This document shows, piece after piece, positions 45,631-51,487 of a DNA stretch of 64,000 nt. The notes under the pieces were generated by a model. The model saw only the letters and a program-made list of their open reading frames with translations, did no database searches and had not been told where the DNA came from. Source of the stretch: Sporomusa silvacetica DSM 10669 (GTDB taxonomy: Bacteria > Bacillota > Negativicutes > Sporomusales > Sporomusaceae). A program made the position numbers and the translations under genes. Each line of letters starts with the position of its first letter. The stretch's first letter is position 1. The stretch spans positions 1 to 64,000 of the forward strand of contig NZ_LSLK01000070.1 of NCBI RefSeq assembly GCF_002257705.1, read 5' to 3'.

Positions 45631-46497
45631 TTAATTTTTATTAATAGCTTCTAACCCTGCTAGCAGCGCCTGACGCATTACCTGCGTGTCTGCCTTGCAG
45701 CCTGTCCACAATTCAAATGCCAGCGCTCCTTGCTCAATCAACATACCTGCCCCGCCAACTATCGTATGTCCCCGGCGAGTACCCTCAGCTATAAAACTAG
45801 TTATCGGCGGATTATATACTAAATCAGAGATTACCACTGACTGTTGCAGGAGATCCCAAGGAACTGATGGTTGACTGGCAATAGCCGGATACATACCCAA
45901 GGGGGTTGCATTGACCACAAGATTGGTCTGAGACAATGCTGCAGCAAACGTACTACTATCCCAAGCGACACCATTTACAGGTACTGTTCCAGCAAATAAC
46001 TGCGCAATGCCATCAGCCTTGCTTTGGTCACGAGCCCCAATAGTTACTGAGGCAATATTGGCACCGACCAATCCAGCAACTACCGCCCGTGCAGCACCAC
46101 CTGCTCCGAAAATAACGGCAGATTTACCAGCTACAGTAATGCCTGCTTGCTCAAGGGAACGAATATATCCGTCAGCATCGGTGTTATAACCAATTAGGCG
46201 TTCTTCTTTAACTACTATGGTATTAACAGCTCCGACCAACTTAGCACTGGTATCAATTTCATCCAAATAATCCATTATGGCAACTTTGTGCGGAATAGTC
46301 ACGTTCACACCGATAAACCCCAGCGCCCTAATTCCCGCAACCGCTTGTGGCAACAACTTCGGCGGCGTAGACAACGGCAAATATACGTAATCCAAGCCAC
46401 TAGCAGCAAAGGCGGCGTTGTGCATGGCCGGTGATAATGAATGACCGAGTGGCCAGCCTAGCAATCCTACTTTTTGGGTTTTGGTAGTTATATGCAT
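45631..46497 (-). CDS. aroE: shikimate dehydrogenase
   Basis: About 288 residues with GWPLGHSLSPAMHNAAF, NVTIPHKVAIMDYLDE (catalytic Lys), AVNTIVVKEERLIGYNTD and the NADP-binding GAGGAARAVVAGL. It reduces dehydroshikimate. Start at 46497 with AAGGAG 8-9 bases upstream. Together with aroC, aroK, aroB and aroH nearby this makes a dispersed aromatic-pathway set. Confidence 0.94.
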   Translation of the reverse strand: MHITTKTQKVGLLGWPLGHSLSPAMHNAAFAASGLDYVYLPLSTPPKLLPQAVAGIRALGFIGVNVTIPHKVAIMDYLDEIDTSAKLVGAVNTIVVKEERLIGYNTDADGYIRSLEQAGITVAGKSAVIFGAGGAARAVVAGLVGANIASVTIGARDQSKADGIAQLFAGTVPVNGVAWDSSTFAAALSQTNLVVNATPLGMYPAIASQPSVPWDLLQQSVVISDLVYNPPITSFIAEGTRRGHTIVGGAGMLIEQGALAFELWTGCKADTQVMRQALLAGLEAINKN

Positions 46498-46548
46498 ACT
46501 CATTACTCCTTCGGTATTCAATTAAACTTATACGCAAAATTTACTTTT

Positions 46549-47052
46549 CTATAGTCGCCCAGTCACTTTTAATACATGTACAGCCAGCTTTTCCAGTTGA
46601 CGGGTAACTTTTGTGCCAATAAATTCTTTAGTAGTCAATGGTTTAACCCAAATTGTAACCATGCCGAGTCGATTACCACCTAATATGTCTGTAAAGAGTT
46701 GATCCCCGACAACAGCAACTGTTTCCGGGCGTAATTCCATAGTCTGAGCCGCTTGACGAAAGCCACTACGCGATGGTTTTAACGCCCGGGCCACGAAGGG
46801 AACGCCGCATTGTTCTGCTATTTTTCTCACTCGCCTTTTGCCATTATTAGATACGAAACATAGTTTGAAATCCTGGGCAGCCAAATTATTTAGCCACACC
46901 AATACTTCCGGACAGATATCCGGGCTGTTCCAAGGAATTATGGTATTATCAAGATCAAACGCTATACCGCGAATACCACGTTGCTTCAATTCAGTAAGCT
47001 TGATATCATACAACGTATTTACTATCATACAAGGCACTAATAATTTGAGCAA
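46549..47052 (-). CDS. YqeG family HAD-type phosphatase
   Basis: About 167 residues: HAD motif I in GIAFDLDNTIIPWNSP, motif II in CFVSNNGKR, motif III Lys in RALKPSRSG and motif IV in VVGDQLFTDILGGNRLGM. The family is found beside aroE and nucleotide-binding YqeH in Firmicutes; its substrate is unknown (phosphatidylglycerophosphatase activity is known for distant plant/yeast relatives). The start is probably TTG at 47052 behind GGGAGG, with GTG at 47070 as alternative. An extended -10 lies about 40 bases upstream. Confidence 0.85.
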   Translation of the reverse strand: MLKLLVPCMIVNTLYDIKLTELKQRGIRGIAFDLDNTIIPWNSPDICPEVLVWLNNLAAQDFKLCFVSNNGKRRVRKIAEQCGVPFVARALKPSRSGFRQAAQTMELRPETVAVVGDQLFTDILGGNRLGMVTIWVKPLTTKEFIGTKVTRQLEKLAVHVLKVTGRL

Positions 47053-47089
47053 TTTTCCCTCCCACTTCACTTCGTGTGAATTAATAAAA

Positions 47090-47098
47090 ATTATAGCA
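47090..47098 (-). promoter_or_regulatory. extended -10 promoter of yqeG
   Basis: TGCTATAAT on the minus strand, 38 bases before the likely start, with no clear -35. It lies between yqeG and the structured element at 47119-47221. Confidence 0.45.
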
Positions 47099-47118
47099 TG
47101 ATGATAAAAATAAGAAAA

Positions 47119-47221
47119 GACTTGGCTTGTGCCAAGTCCATTAGGACGCTGGCAGAAGCCGCCTGTGCCCTTTAGGGGTATAGGCGTTCAATCCAGGGAA
47201 AGTTTAACCTTTCCATCTGGA
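47119..47221 (-). ncRNA. structured intergenic element, full copy A
   Basis: About 103 nt. On the minus strand it reads CCAGAT-GGAAAG-loop-CTTTCC-CTGG (a stem with an AT bulge), ATTGAACG, a variable arm (CGCC...GGCG with CCC-TAAA-GGG), GGCTTCTGCCAGCGTCC TAAT GGAC, and ends with the perfect hairpin GACTTGG-CACAAGC-CCAAGTC style stem followed by TTTTCTTATTTTT. The 50082-50165 copy keeps all stems while losing most of the variable arm, which argues for conserved RNA structure. It lies directly after the abrB terminator and before the yqeG promoter. No Rfam family was recognised; orientation is inferred from the terminal U-tract. Confidence 0.6.
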
Positions 47222-47235
47222 AAACAAAAGAAAAA

Positions 47236-47261
47236 AGCCGTAACCCGAAGGCAATACGGCT
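47236..47261 (-). terminator. terminator of abrB
   Basis: AGCCGTA...TACGGCT stem with inner GCC-TTC-GGG pairing on the minus strand, followed by TTTTTTC, about 30 bases after the stop. Confidence 0.85.
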
Positions 47262-47290
47262 AACTATCCTATCAAAATATTGATGAATGA

Positions 47291-47539
47291 TTAAACTGCT
47301 TTGTGACTCATAGCGGAAAGACATTCTTTACAAACATTTTTGCCCTTGAATTTTGTTACCTCAACAACACTTTCACAGAATACACAAGCAGGCTCATGTT
47401 TCCGCAAAACGATTCGGTCATTTTCGGTATATATCTCGAGGCCATCTTTTTGTTCGATGCCAAAGATACGACGCAATTCAATAGGTAGTACTACTCTACC
47501 AAGTTCATCCACTCTTCTAACAATTCCAGTAGCTTTCAT
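47291..47539 (-). CDS. abrB: AbrB/SpoVT-type transition-state regulator
   Basis: An 82-residue protein: N-terminal swapped-hairpin DNA-binding domain MKATGIVRRVDELGRVVLPI...IELRRIFGI and a C-terminal zinc-like region with CVFCESVVEVTKF...VCKECL. This CxxC...CxxC tail is typical of AbrB forms in Clostridia and Negativicutes. It represses post-exponential genes. It has its own sigma-A promoter at 47588-47616. Confidence 0.88.
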   Translation of the reverse strand: MKATGIVRRVDELGRVVLPIELRRIFGIEQKDGLEIYTENDRIVLRKHEPACVFCESVVEVTKFKGKNVCKECLSAMSHKAV

Positions 47540-47587
47540 TTTTCATTTCTCCCCGTTCTGCCATATTCGACAAAATATTACAAGTTA

Positions 47588-47616
47588 AATATACCAATTT
47601 ATATAATACTTGTCAA
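47588..47616 (-). promoter_or_regulatory. sigma-A promoter of abrB
   Basis: TTGACA (47611-47616), 17-base spacer, TATATT (47588-47593) on the minus strand, about 50 bases before the abrB ATG. Confidence 0.8.
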
Positions 47617-47690
47617 TCATCTTTTTTCAGTATAAAGCACAAAATCAGAAATATTCCCCCTACAAAGTGATACAAAACAAGAAGCAAAAA

Positions 47691-47712
47691 CCGCCCACCT
47701 GAAGGCAGACGG
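47691..47712 (-). terminator. terminator after the 82-codon unknown gene
   Basis: CCGTCTGCC-TTCA-GGTGGGCGG stem (three wobble pairs) followed by TTTTTGC on the minus strand, 10 bases after the stop at 47722. Confidence 0.7.
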
Positions 47713-47721
47713 CTAAATTCC

Positions 47722-47949
47722 CTATTCACCACGTTCCATTACAACAATTACTTTAATTCGCCACTGCCCATTAACATGTTCAACGTATTCTGCAGTGGCA
47801 AAATGCTCTAAGACCTGATGCAAAGCTTCTTTGGCGGCAACTAATTGTAATCCCCTGGACGGTGTTGTATTAGGATCATCAATTTGCTTGACAATACCAT
47901 TATACTCATTAATGGTATTCAACAGGGCTGTTTTGAGTTTCCGTTCCAT
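47722..47949 (-). CDS. small protein of unknown function
   Basis: 75 residues starting MERKLKTALLNTINEYNGIV, helical first half and a beta-like end (EHVNGQWRIKVIVVME). The start at 47949 has GGAGG 9 bases upstream; an ATG seven codons earlier precedes that site. It may be co-transcribed with the tiny frame at 47992-48084 and ends in a terminator. Not recognised. Confidence 0.65.
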   Translation of the reverse strand: MERKLKTALLNTINEYNGIVKQIDDPNTTPSRGLQLVAAKEALHQVLEHFATAEYVEHVNGQWRIKVIVVMERGE

Positions 47950-47991
47950 GGTGACCTTCCTCCCATTCATCTCTCCGCTATTACTTGTAGT

Positions 47992-48084
47992 TCATTCTTT
48001 TTTCCAGGTTATTTCATAACCTAAAATATCAACATCTCTAAGAACCTTCCAATAAGGATTGTATGCATAAATAACAGCTCCCAT
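47992..48084 (-). CDS. candidate 30-residue microprotein
   Basis: A 30-codon frame with protein-like composition: begins MGAVIYAYNPYWKV and ends DILGYEITWKKE. A possible promoter (TTGTAA, 16 bases, TATGAT) lies just upstream. There is no ribosome binding site, but the leader would be very short, so leaderless-like initiation is possible. An overlapping frame (MHTILIGRFLEM) has GGGAG 8 bases upstream and is the competing explanation. Confidence 0.4.
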   Translation of the reverse strand: MGAVIYAYNPYWKVLRDVDILGYEITWKKE

Positions 48085-48162
48085 AAATTCTATTATTTAT
48101 ATCATACTACAGATGCTAGTATTTACAAGAACTTACACTGCCTATAACAATAAAATAAGAAA

Positions 48163-48179
48163 AGCGCCCGAAGGACGCT
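48163..48179 (-). terminator. small terminator hairpin
   Basis: AGCGTCC-TTC-GGGCGCT on the minus strand followed by TTTTCTTATTTTATT. It would end a transcript coming from about 48.4 kb. Confidence 0.65.
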
Positions 48180-48360
48180 AAAACAGTATAATTGTTTTGG
48201 AACTTACTTTGGAGTGCAGCTCTATTTCTAACAAACTCTTAAAAGACGTTTTTGGCTTTTTCCTGGGAGAATATGTGGTTTCAGTATATTGGTCTTGTAT
48301 ATTCGCTTTTTGGCTAGGTAAAATAGGGACAACCTTAGTAATCCTCAAGCTAATCACCAT
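48178..48360 (-). CDS. possible small gene, weak evidence
   Basis: A frame of about 60 codons (from an ATG at 48360, or a TTG at 48387) with segments MVISLRITKVVPILPS and YTETTYSPRKKPKTS. It overlaps a small terminator at its end, which favours a transcript here, but there is no ribosome binding site and no recognised family. The plus-strand frame over the same bases looks no better. Confidence 0.25.
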   Translation of the reverse strand: MVISLRITKVVPILPSQKANIQDQYTETTYSPRKKPKTSFKSLLEIELHSKVSSKTIILF

Positions 48361-48424
48361 CCATGCTTTTACAGATATATTCTCCAATTGGGAAAAAACA
48401 CCTCTTTTCCGTCCTCATTATTTG

Positions 48425-48456
48425 GAAAAAAAGTTTTAAACTTTTCATCTGGATGA
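48425..48456 (-). repeat. partial copy D of the structured intergenic element
   Basis: CATCCAGATGAAAAGTTTAA followed by AACTTTTTTTCC on the minus strand matches the first hairpin of copies A and B (CCAGATGGAAAG...CTTTCC) with A for G changes that are compensated on the other arm. It lies right after the terminator hairpin of the 31-codon gene. Confidence 0.5.
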
Positions 48457-48461
48457 AAATA

Positions 48462-48485
48462 GCCGCCAACATTATCGTCGGCGGC
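48462..48485 (-). terminator. terminator of the 31-codon gene
   Basis: GCCGCC and GGCGGC arms with a 12-nt loop, followed by TATTTTC on the minus strand, 11 bases after the stop. Confidence 0.75.
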
Positions 48486-48495
48486 ATTAGCCATC

Positions 48496-48591
48496 TACTT
48501 CCAAACCCAAAAGCCATGTTTTGTTCGCTTAACTTCTTCAGAGTGGTTTTTGAGAATCTCTAAGTATTCGCGTCTGTTTATGTGCGTCATA
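48496..48591 (-). CDS. 31-residue microprotein with strong ribosome binding site
   Basis: 31 codons, basic: begins MTHINRREYLEILKNHSEEV and ends KRTKHGFWVWK. AAGGAGG lies 7 bases before the ATG, and a terminator follows at once, so it has every signal of a monocistronic gene. The HINRREYLEIL stretch is an amphipathic helix. Not recognised; a small regulator or spore peptide is possible given the nearby sigK. Confidence 0.65.
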
Positions 48592-48795
48592 GTCATCCTC
48601 CTTTATTGAGTCTCTATGACAGCATGCGTTTGTATTCGTTAAAATATTCAAAACACCCAATAAGGATGACTGATAATAGGAAATTAATTCCTATCTTATG
48701 TAATTATGGAAAATAGCCAGTCGCCCTTCAACCCAATTATTTTCTGATATATATAAATACTCACAAGGGAACACTAAATTAGGAGGTGGTAATTA

Positions 48796-48969
48796 ATGCG
48801 TAAAAAATCTCAAATGGAATCGTTTGCAAGTGAATATGCCATGAGTGCTGGTGACAACGGGTTATCGCGCAAGGAAATCAACAAATCGATTGTTTCTGAA
48901 GCTATGACCAATGAACATAAACACAGAGAAGCGTTTGATGAGTTTTTAAAAGATGAGGCGGCAGACTAG
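48796..48969 (+). CDS. 57-residue acidic/helical small protein
   Basis: 57 codons with AGGAGG about 9 bases upstream: begins MRKKSQMESFASEYAMSAGD, contains NGLSRKEINKSIVSEA and ends DEFLKDEAAD. Hydrophilic, no membrane segment. The terminator GGCGGC/GCCGCC overlaps its stop codon. The composition recalls small spore-associated proteins but no family was recognised. It is convergent with sigK. Confidence 0.65.
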   Translation: MRKKSQMESFASEYAMSAGDNGLSRKEINKSIVSEAMTNEHKHREAFDEFLKDEAAD

Positions 48970-48974
48970 CCGCC
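48957..48974 (+). terminator. terminator overlapping the stop of the 57-codon gene
   Basis: GGCGGC-AGACTA-GCCGCC followed by CCTTATTTCT; the stop codon TAG is split between the loop and the right arm. Confidence 0.7.
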
Positions 48975-49015
48975 CCTTATTTCTATATATTCCGCAGTAA
49001 AGAAGTTTACAGGCA

Positions 49016-49049
49016 CAGGCGGGTGGTGTATTTACACACCACCCGCCTG
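49016..49049. terminator. large hairpin after sigK
   Basis: Perfect 13-bp arms CAGGCGGGTGGTG and CACCACCCGCCTG with an 8-nt loop, followed on the plus strand by CAAAAATTTTT. It separates sigK from the convergent 57-codon gene. Confidence 0.75.
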
Positions 49050-49100
49050 CAAAAATTTTTAACGCGTTGTATATATTTTTTATACTTCATTAACCTACAG

Positions 49101-49814
49101 CTATTTAGGTGTAGTATCAGTTGAAGACAGTGTCTTCCCTAACTTGGTAATAGCGTGTTTTTCTATTCTACTAACATAGCTGCGAGAAATCCCTAATATT
49201 TTGGCAATGTCGCGCTGGGTTTTTCGTCTGCCGTCAGGCAAACCGAAACGCATTTCAAGCACCCATTTTTCCCGGGCTGTCAGACGGTGGATTTCACGGG
49301 TCAATCTTTCCTGCTCACACAAACTTTCTACAGCTTCACCCACAATATCAGGAGCTGTACCCAATACGTCAATTAAAGTTATCTCATTGCCTTCTTTGTC
49401 GACCCCAATCGGATCATACAAACTAACTTCTGTGCGAATGCGCCGAGTGCTTCTCAGGTGCATGAGTATTTCGTTCTCAATGCAGCGGGCAGCATAAGTG
49501 GCCAGTCTAATTTTTTTTGCCGGATCGAAGGTGTTAATCGCCTTAATGAGGCCAATGGTGCCAATGGAGATCAGATCATCAACGTCTTCACCTGTATTAT
49601 CAAATTTTTTAACAATATGGGCTACCAGTCTCAGGTTACGTTCAATTAATACACTACGGGCGCCTTCATCCCCGCCTTTTAGCCGTTGCAAGTAGACACG
49701 CTCATCTTTCTCTGACAACGGTAAAGGAAACGTATTATTGGCTATGTAGGAAACAAGCAGGGTGATGCCTTTAATTATCGATGTTGCTAATACCGTTAAA
49801 AACGAAATAGCCAT
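49101..49814 (-). CDS. sigK: pro-sigma-K sporulation sigma factor
   Basis: A 237-residue sigma-70 family protein with a hydrophobic pro-sequence (FLTVLATSIIKGITLLVSYI) that must be removed, region 2 (DDLISIGTIGLIKAINTFDP, KIRLATYAARCIENEILMHL) and region 4 (RRKTQRDIAKILGISRSYVS). Sigma-K controls late mother-cell genes (coat, cortex, lysis). The gene is uninterrupted, unlike the skin-split gene of some bacilli and clostridia. GGGGGTGA precedes the ATG by 8 bases. A sigma-E-like promoter would be expected in the 160-base leader; only a weak candidate was seen. Confidence 0.93.
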   Translation of the reverse strand: MAISFLTVLATSIIKGITLLVSYIANNTFPLPLSEKDERVYLQRLKGGDEGARSVLIERNLRLVAHIVKKFDNTGEDVDDLISIGTIGLIKAINTFDPAKKIRLATYAARCIENEILMHLRSTRRIRTEVSLYDPIGVDKEGNEITLIDVLGTAPDIVGEAVESLCEQERLTREIHRLTAREKWVLEMRFGLPDGRRKTQRDIAKILGISRSYVSRIEKHAITKLGKTLSSTDTTPK

Positions 49815-49907
49815 TCAGTCATTCACCCCCGTAAAGTCTGTCGATAAAGCTTATGGGTCGGACAAGGTGAATGTGCCTGGCAACAAAAAATATTTATTAC
49901 TCATACC

Positions 49908-49936
49908 TTGCACGAAGGCTATAAGTAGCCTATAAT
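49908..49936 (+). promoter_or_regulatory. sigma-A promoter of the 30-codon membrane microprotein
   Basis: TTGCAC (49908-49913), 17-base spacer, TATAAT (49931-49936), with the ribosome binding site 25 bases downstream. Confidence 0.75.
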
Positions 49937-49976
49937 CCAAATAAGCAACGTTTACTATTCAAGGGGGTATGGCTTG

Positions 49977-50069
49977 ATGGAGCGTTATATCGCTGATATT
50001 GGCATATTCTTTGCCAGCACATTAGTAGTACTATACATACTGTGGGACAGATTGTTTCCGGAAGAATAG
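49977..50069 (+). CDS. 30-residue single-pass membrane microprotein
   Basis: 30 codons: MERYIADIGIFFASTLVVLY then ILWDRLFPEE. A hydrophobic stretch of about 17 residues is flanked by an acidic/basic N-end and an acidic tail, the shape of KdpF- or SpoVM-sized membrane peptides. A consensus promoter and AAGGGGG 9 bases before the ATG support expression. It is divergent from sigK and followed 12 bases later by the structured element copy B. Family not recognised. Confidence 0.7.
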   Translation: MERYIADIGIFFASTLVVLYILWDRLFPEE

Positions 50070-50081
50070 CAGATAAGATAA

Positions 50082-50165
50082 GACTTGGCTTGTACCAAGT
50101 CCTTTAGGACGCTGGTAGAAGCCTTAGTCGTTCAATCCAGGGAAAGTTATACTTTCCATTTGGAT
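50082..50165 (-). ncRNA. structured intergenic element, full copy B
   Basis: About 84 nt; nearly identical to copy A outside the variable arm. On the minus strand: CCAAATGGAAAG-TATAA-CTTTCCCTGGATTG, GGCTTCTACCAGCGTCC TAAA GGAC, and a terminal hairpin GACTTGG-TACAAG-CCAAGTC then TTATCTTATC. Differences from A preserve pairing (G-to-A in loop, CC/GG arm removed as a unit). It lies right behind the yyaC terminator and points toward the antisense of the microprotein and sigK. Confidence 0.6.
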
Positions 50166-50173
50166 AACCAACC

Positions 50174-50208
50174 AAGAACGAGATTGCTTGTTAGGCAATC
50201 TCGTTCTT
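50174..50208 (-). terminator. terminator of yyaC
   Basis: Perfect 14-bp arms AAGAACGAGATTGC and GCAATCTCGTTCTT with a 7-nt loop, 12 bases after the stop. Confidence 0.85.
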
Positions 50209-50219
50209 TTTACTTCACG

Positions 50220-50813
50220 TTATTTAGCAACTGATTGCGTACAAGCGGGTATGTTCTCCGCAACTACCGTATGAATGGCCTCACTAATGGCTTCACCGAT
50301 GACTTTACTGAGTTTCATCACTTTAGCTAAAGACGTGCTTTGCAAATCCAGATAGCCAATCTGACTTTGGGCATTGACTACACCGATAACTGAGATATCA
50401 CCGATAGTAGGCAATCTGTTGCCTACTGCAATCCCTGCGGCCAACCCCCCCTGCCAGATTTCAATATTACCGATTTGATGACTTTTGCCAAGACAAGCAT
50501 CAATGGCAATAATGAGTGGATGATGATGACGGTGCGTTATACGATTCAACGTCTCCACAAAGTTACCTGCATGAACAGGCTGTTCTAGTGTGCCATACAC
50601 GTTACATTCGGTTTTTCCCTCAAGATGGGTACCAACTAACGGCCCTAAAGCATCGCCCGTATAACGATCAGATCCAATACAGAGCGCCACAAGTGGTCGC
50701 AAACTGATCCCTTCTTGACGTTTTAAGAGTAGTATCAAATGTTCATATAATTTGTTCCGAATATCGATGTCATGTAGATTAACAGTAAGCCTATTAAGAG
50801 CATTTTTTGCCAT
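50220..50813 (-). CDS. yyaC: YyaC-type spore protease family protein (DUF1256)
   Basis: A 197-residue protein with LVALCIGSDRYTGDALGPLV, GNFVETLNRI, IIAIDACLGKSHQIGNIEI and GDISVIGVVN, the YyaC pattern related in fold to hydrogenase-maturation and GPR-type proteases. It is found only in spore formers, where it is thought to act on germination or spore proteins. Ribosome binding site GAGGAGAGAG. Not to be confused with the hydrogenase protease at 56135. Confidence 0.9.
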   Translation of the reverse strand: MAKNALNRLTVNLHDIDIRNKLYEHLILLLKRQEGISLRPLVALCIGSDRYTGDALGPLVGTHLEGKTECNVYGTLEQPVHAGNFVETLNRITHRHHHPLIIAIDACLGKSHQIGNIEIWQGGLAAGIAVGNRLPTIGDISVIGVVNAQSQIGYLDLQSTSLAKVMKLSKVIGEAISEAIHTVVAENIPACTQSVAK

Positions 50814-50881
50814 TCTCTCTCTCCTCTTAGCTATCTTGCTAATCTATATGCACCTTTTCTCCAGTTTATGTTTGGTATTAG

Positions 50882-51451
50882 TTATCCGATCAACGGCAAT
50901 TCCTGGTATTCAGGCATTTTCACAGCCTGAGCCAGTGCCTTGGTAACAAAAGCAACATGTTCTTTAAAGTCAACATTCATAGCTTCAGCACTTGTTGTCA
51001 TGGTTTCACGATTGACAGCACGAGCAAAGGCTTTATCTTTGAATTTCTTCATAACTGATTTTACCTCTAAATTGTCCAGACTCTTATCCGGACGCACCAG
51101 AGCGCAGGCAATAATAAACCCAGTCAGTTCATCCACTGCTAATAATGTTTTTTGCACCAGTGTACGCTCTGGCTGCCAATCACGAGCATGAGCCTCCACA
51201 TCGGTAGCAAACTGACTGTCATAGCCAGCGGCAATAAGAATTTCTCGACCATGATTCGGATGATCTTCAGGATATTTCTCAAAATCAACATCATGAAGCA
51301 GGCCGACTGCCCCCCAATACTCAATATCTTGTCCAAATTTTACGGCATAGGCGCGCATGGCAATCTCAACTGCCATACAGTGTTTTAAAAGCACTTCGCT
51401 TTGAACATGTTCACGTAATAATTTCCAAGCACCTGATCTATTATAGTTCAT
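50882..51451 (-). CDS. HDIG/HD-domain hydrolase
   Basis: A 189-residue HD-domain protein: HCMAVEIAMRAYA (first His), AVGLLHDVDFEKYPEDHPNH (HD motif and following His), and AVDELTGFIIACALVRPDK. The family includes small metal-dependent phosphohydrolases of nucleotides. Good ribosome binding site AGGAGG. Substrate unknown. Confidence 0.85.
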   Translation of the reverse strand: MNYNRSGAWKLLREHVQSEVLLKHCMAVEIAMRAYAVKFGQDIEYWGAVGLLHDVDFEKYPEDHPNHGREILIAAGYDSQFATDVEAHARDWQPERTLVQKTLLAVDELTGFIIACALVRPDKSLDNLEVKSVMKKFKDKAFARAVNRETMTTSAEAMNVDFKEHVAFVTKALAQAVKMPEYQELPLIG

Positions 51452-51487
51452 CGTAAGCCTCCTGGTTGTGTGTAGTATTCATATAAC

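Noticed and set aside
47119..47221. TPP-riboswitch-like TGCCAGCGT in the structured element
   Set aside because: Only that short stretch matches; the CTGAGA and ACCTGATCTGG elements of a thiamine riboswitch are missing.
48197..48439. Plus-strand 80-codon frame with hydrophobic segments
   Set aside because: No ribosome binding site, starts near a minus-strand terminator, and overlaps the better-supported minus-strand signals including element copy D.
45393..50165. Elements behind terminators as group IIC introns
   Set aside because: Location fits, but they are about 100 nt or less, lack the GTGCG-type 5' end, domain V and a reverse transcriptase.
50220..50813. YyaC-type gene as a second hydrogenase maturation protease
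   Set aside because: The motifs match the DUF1256 spore family, and the true hydrogenase protease is in the hydrogenase operon at 56135-56617.
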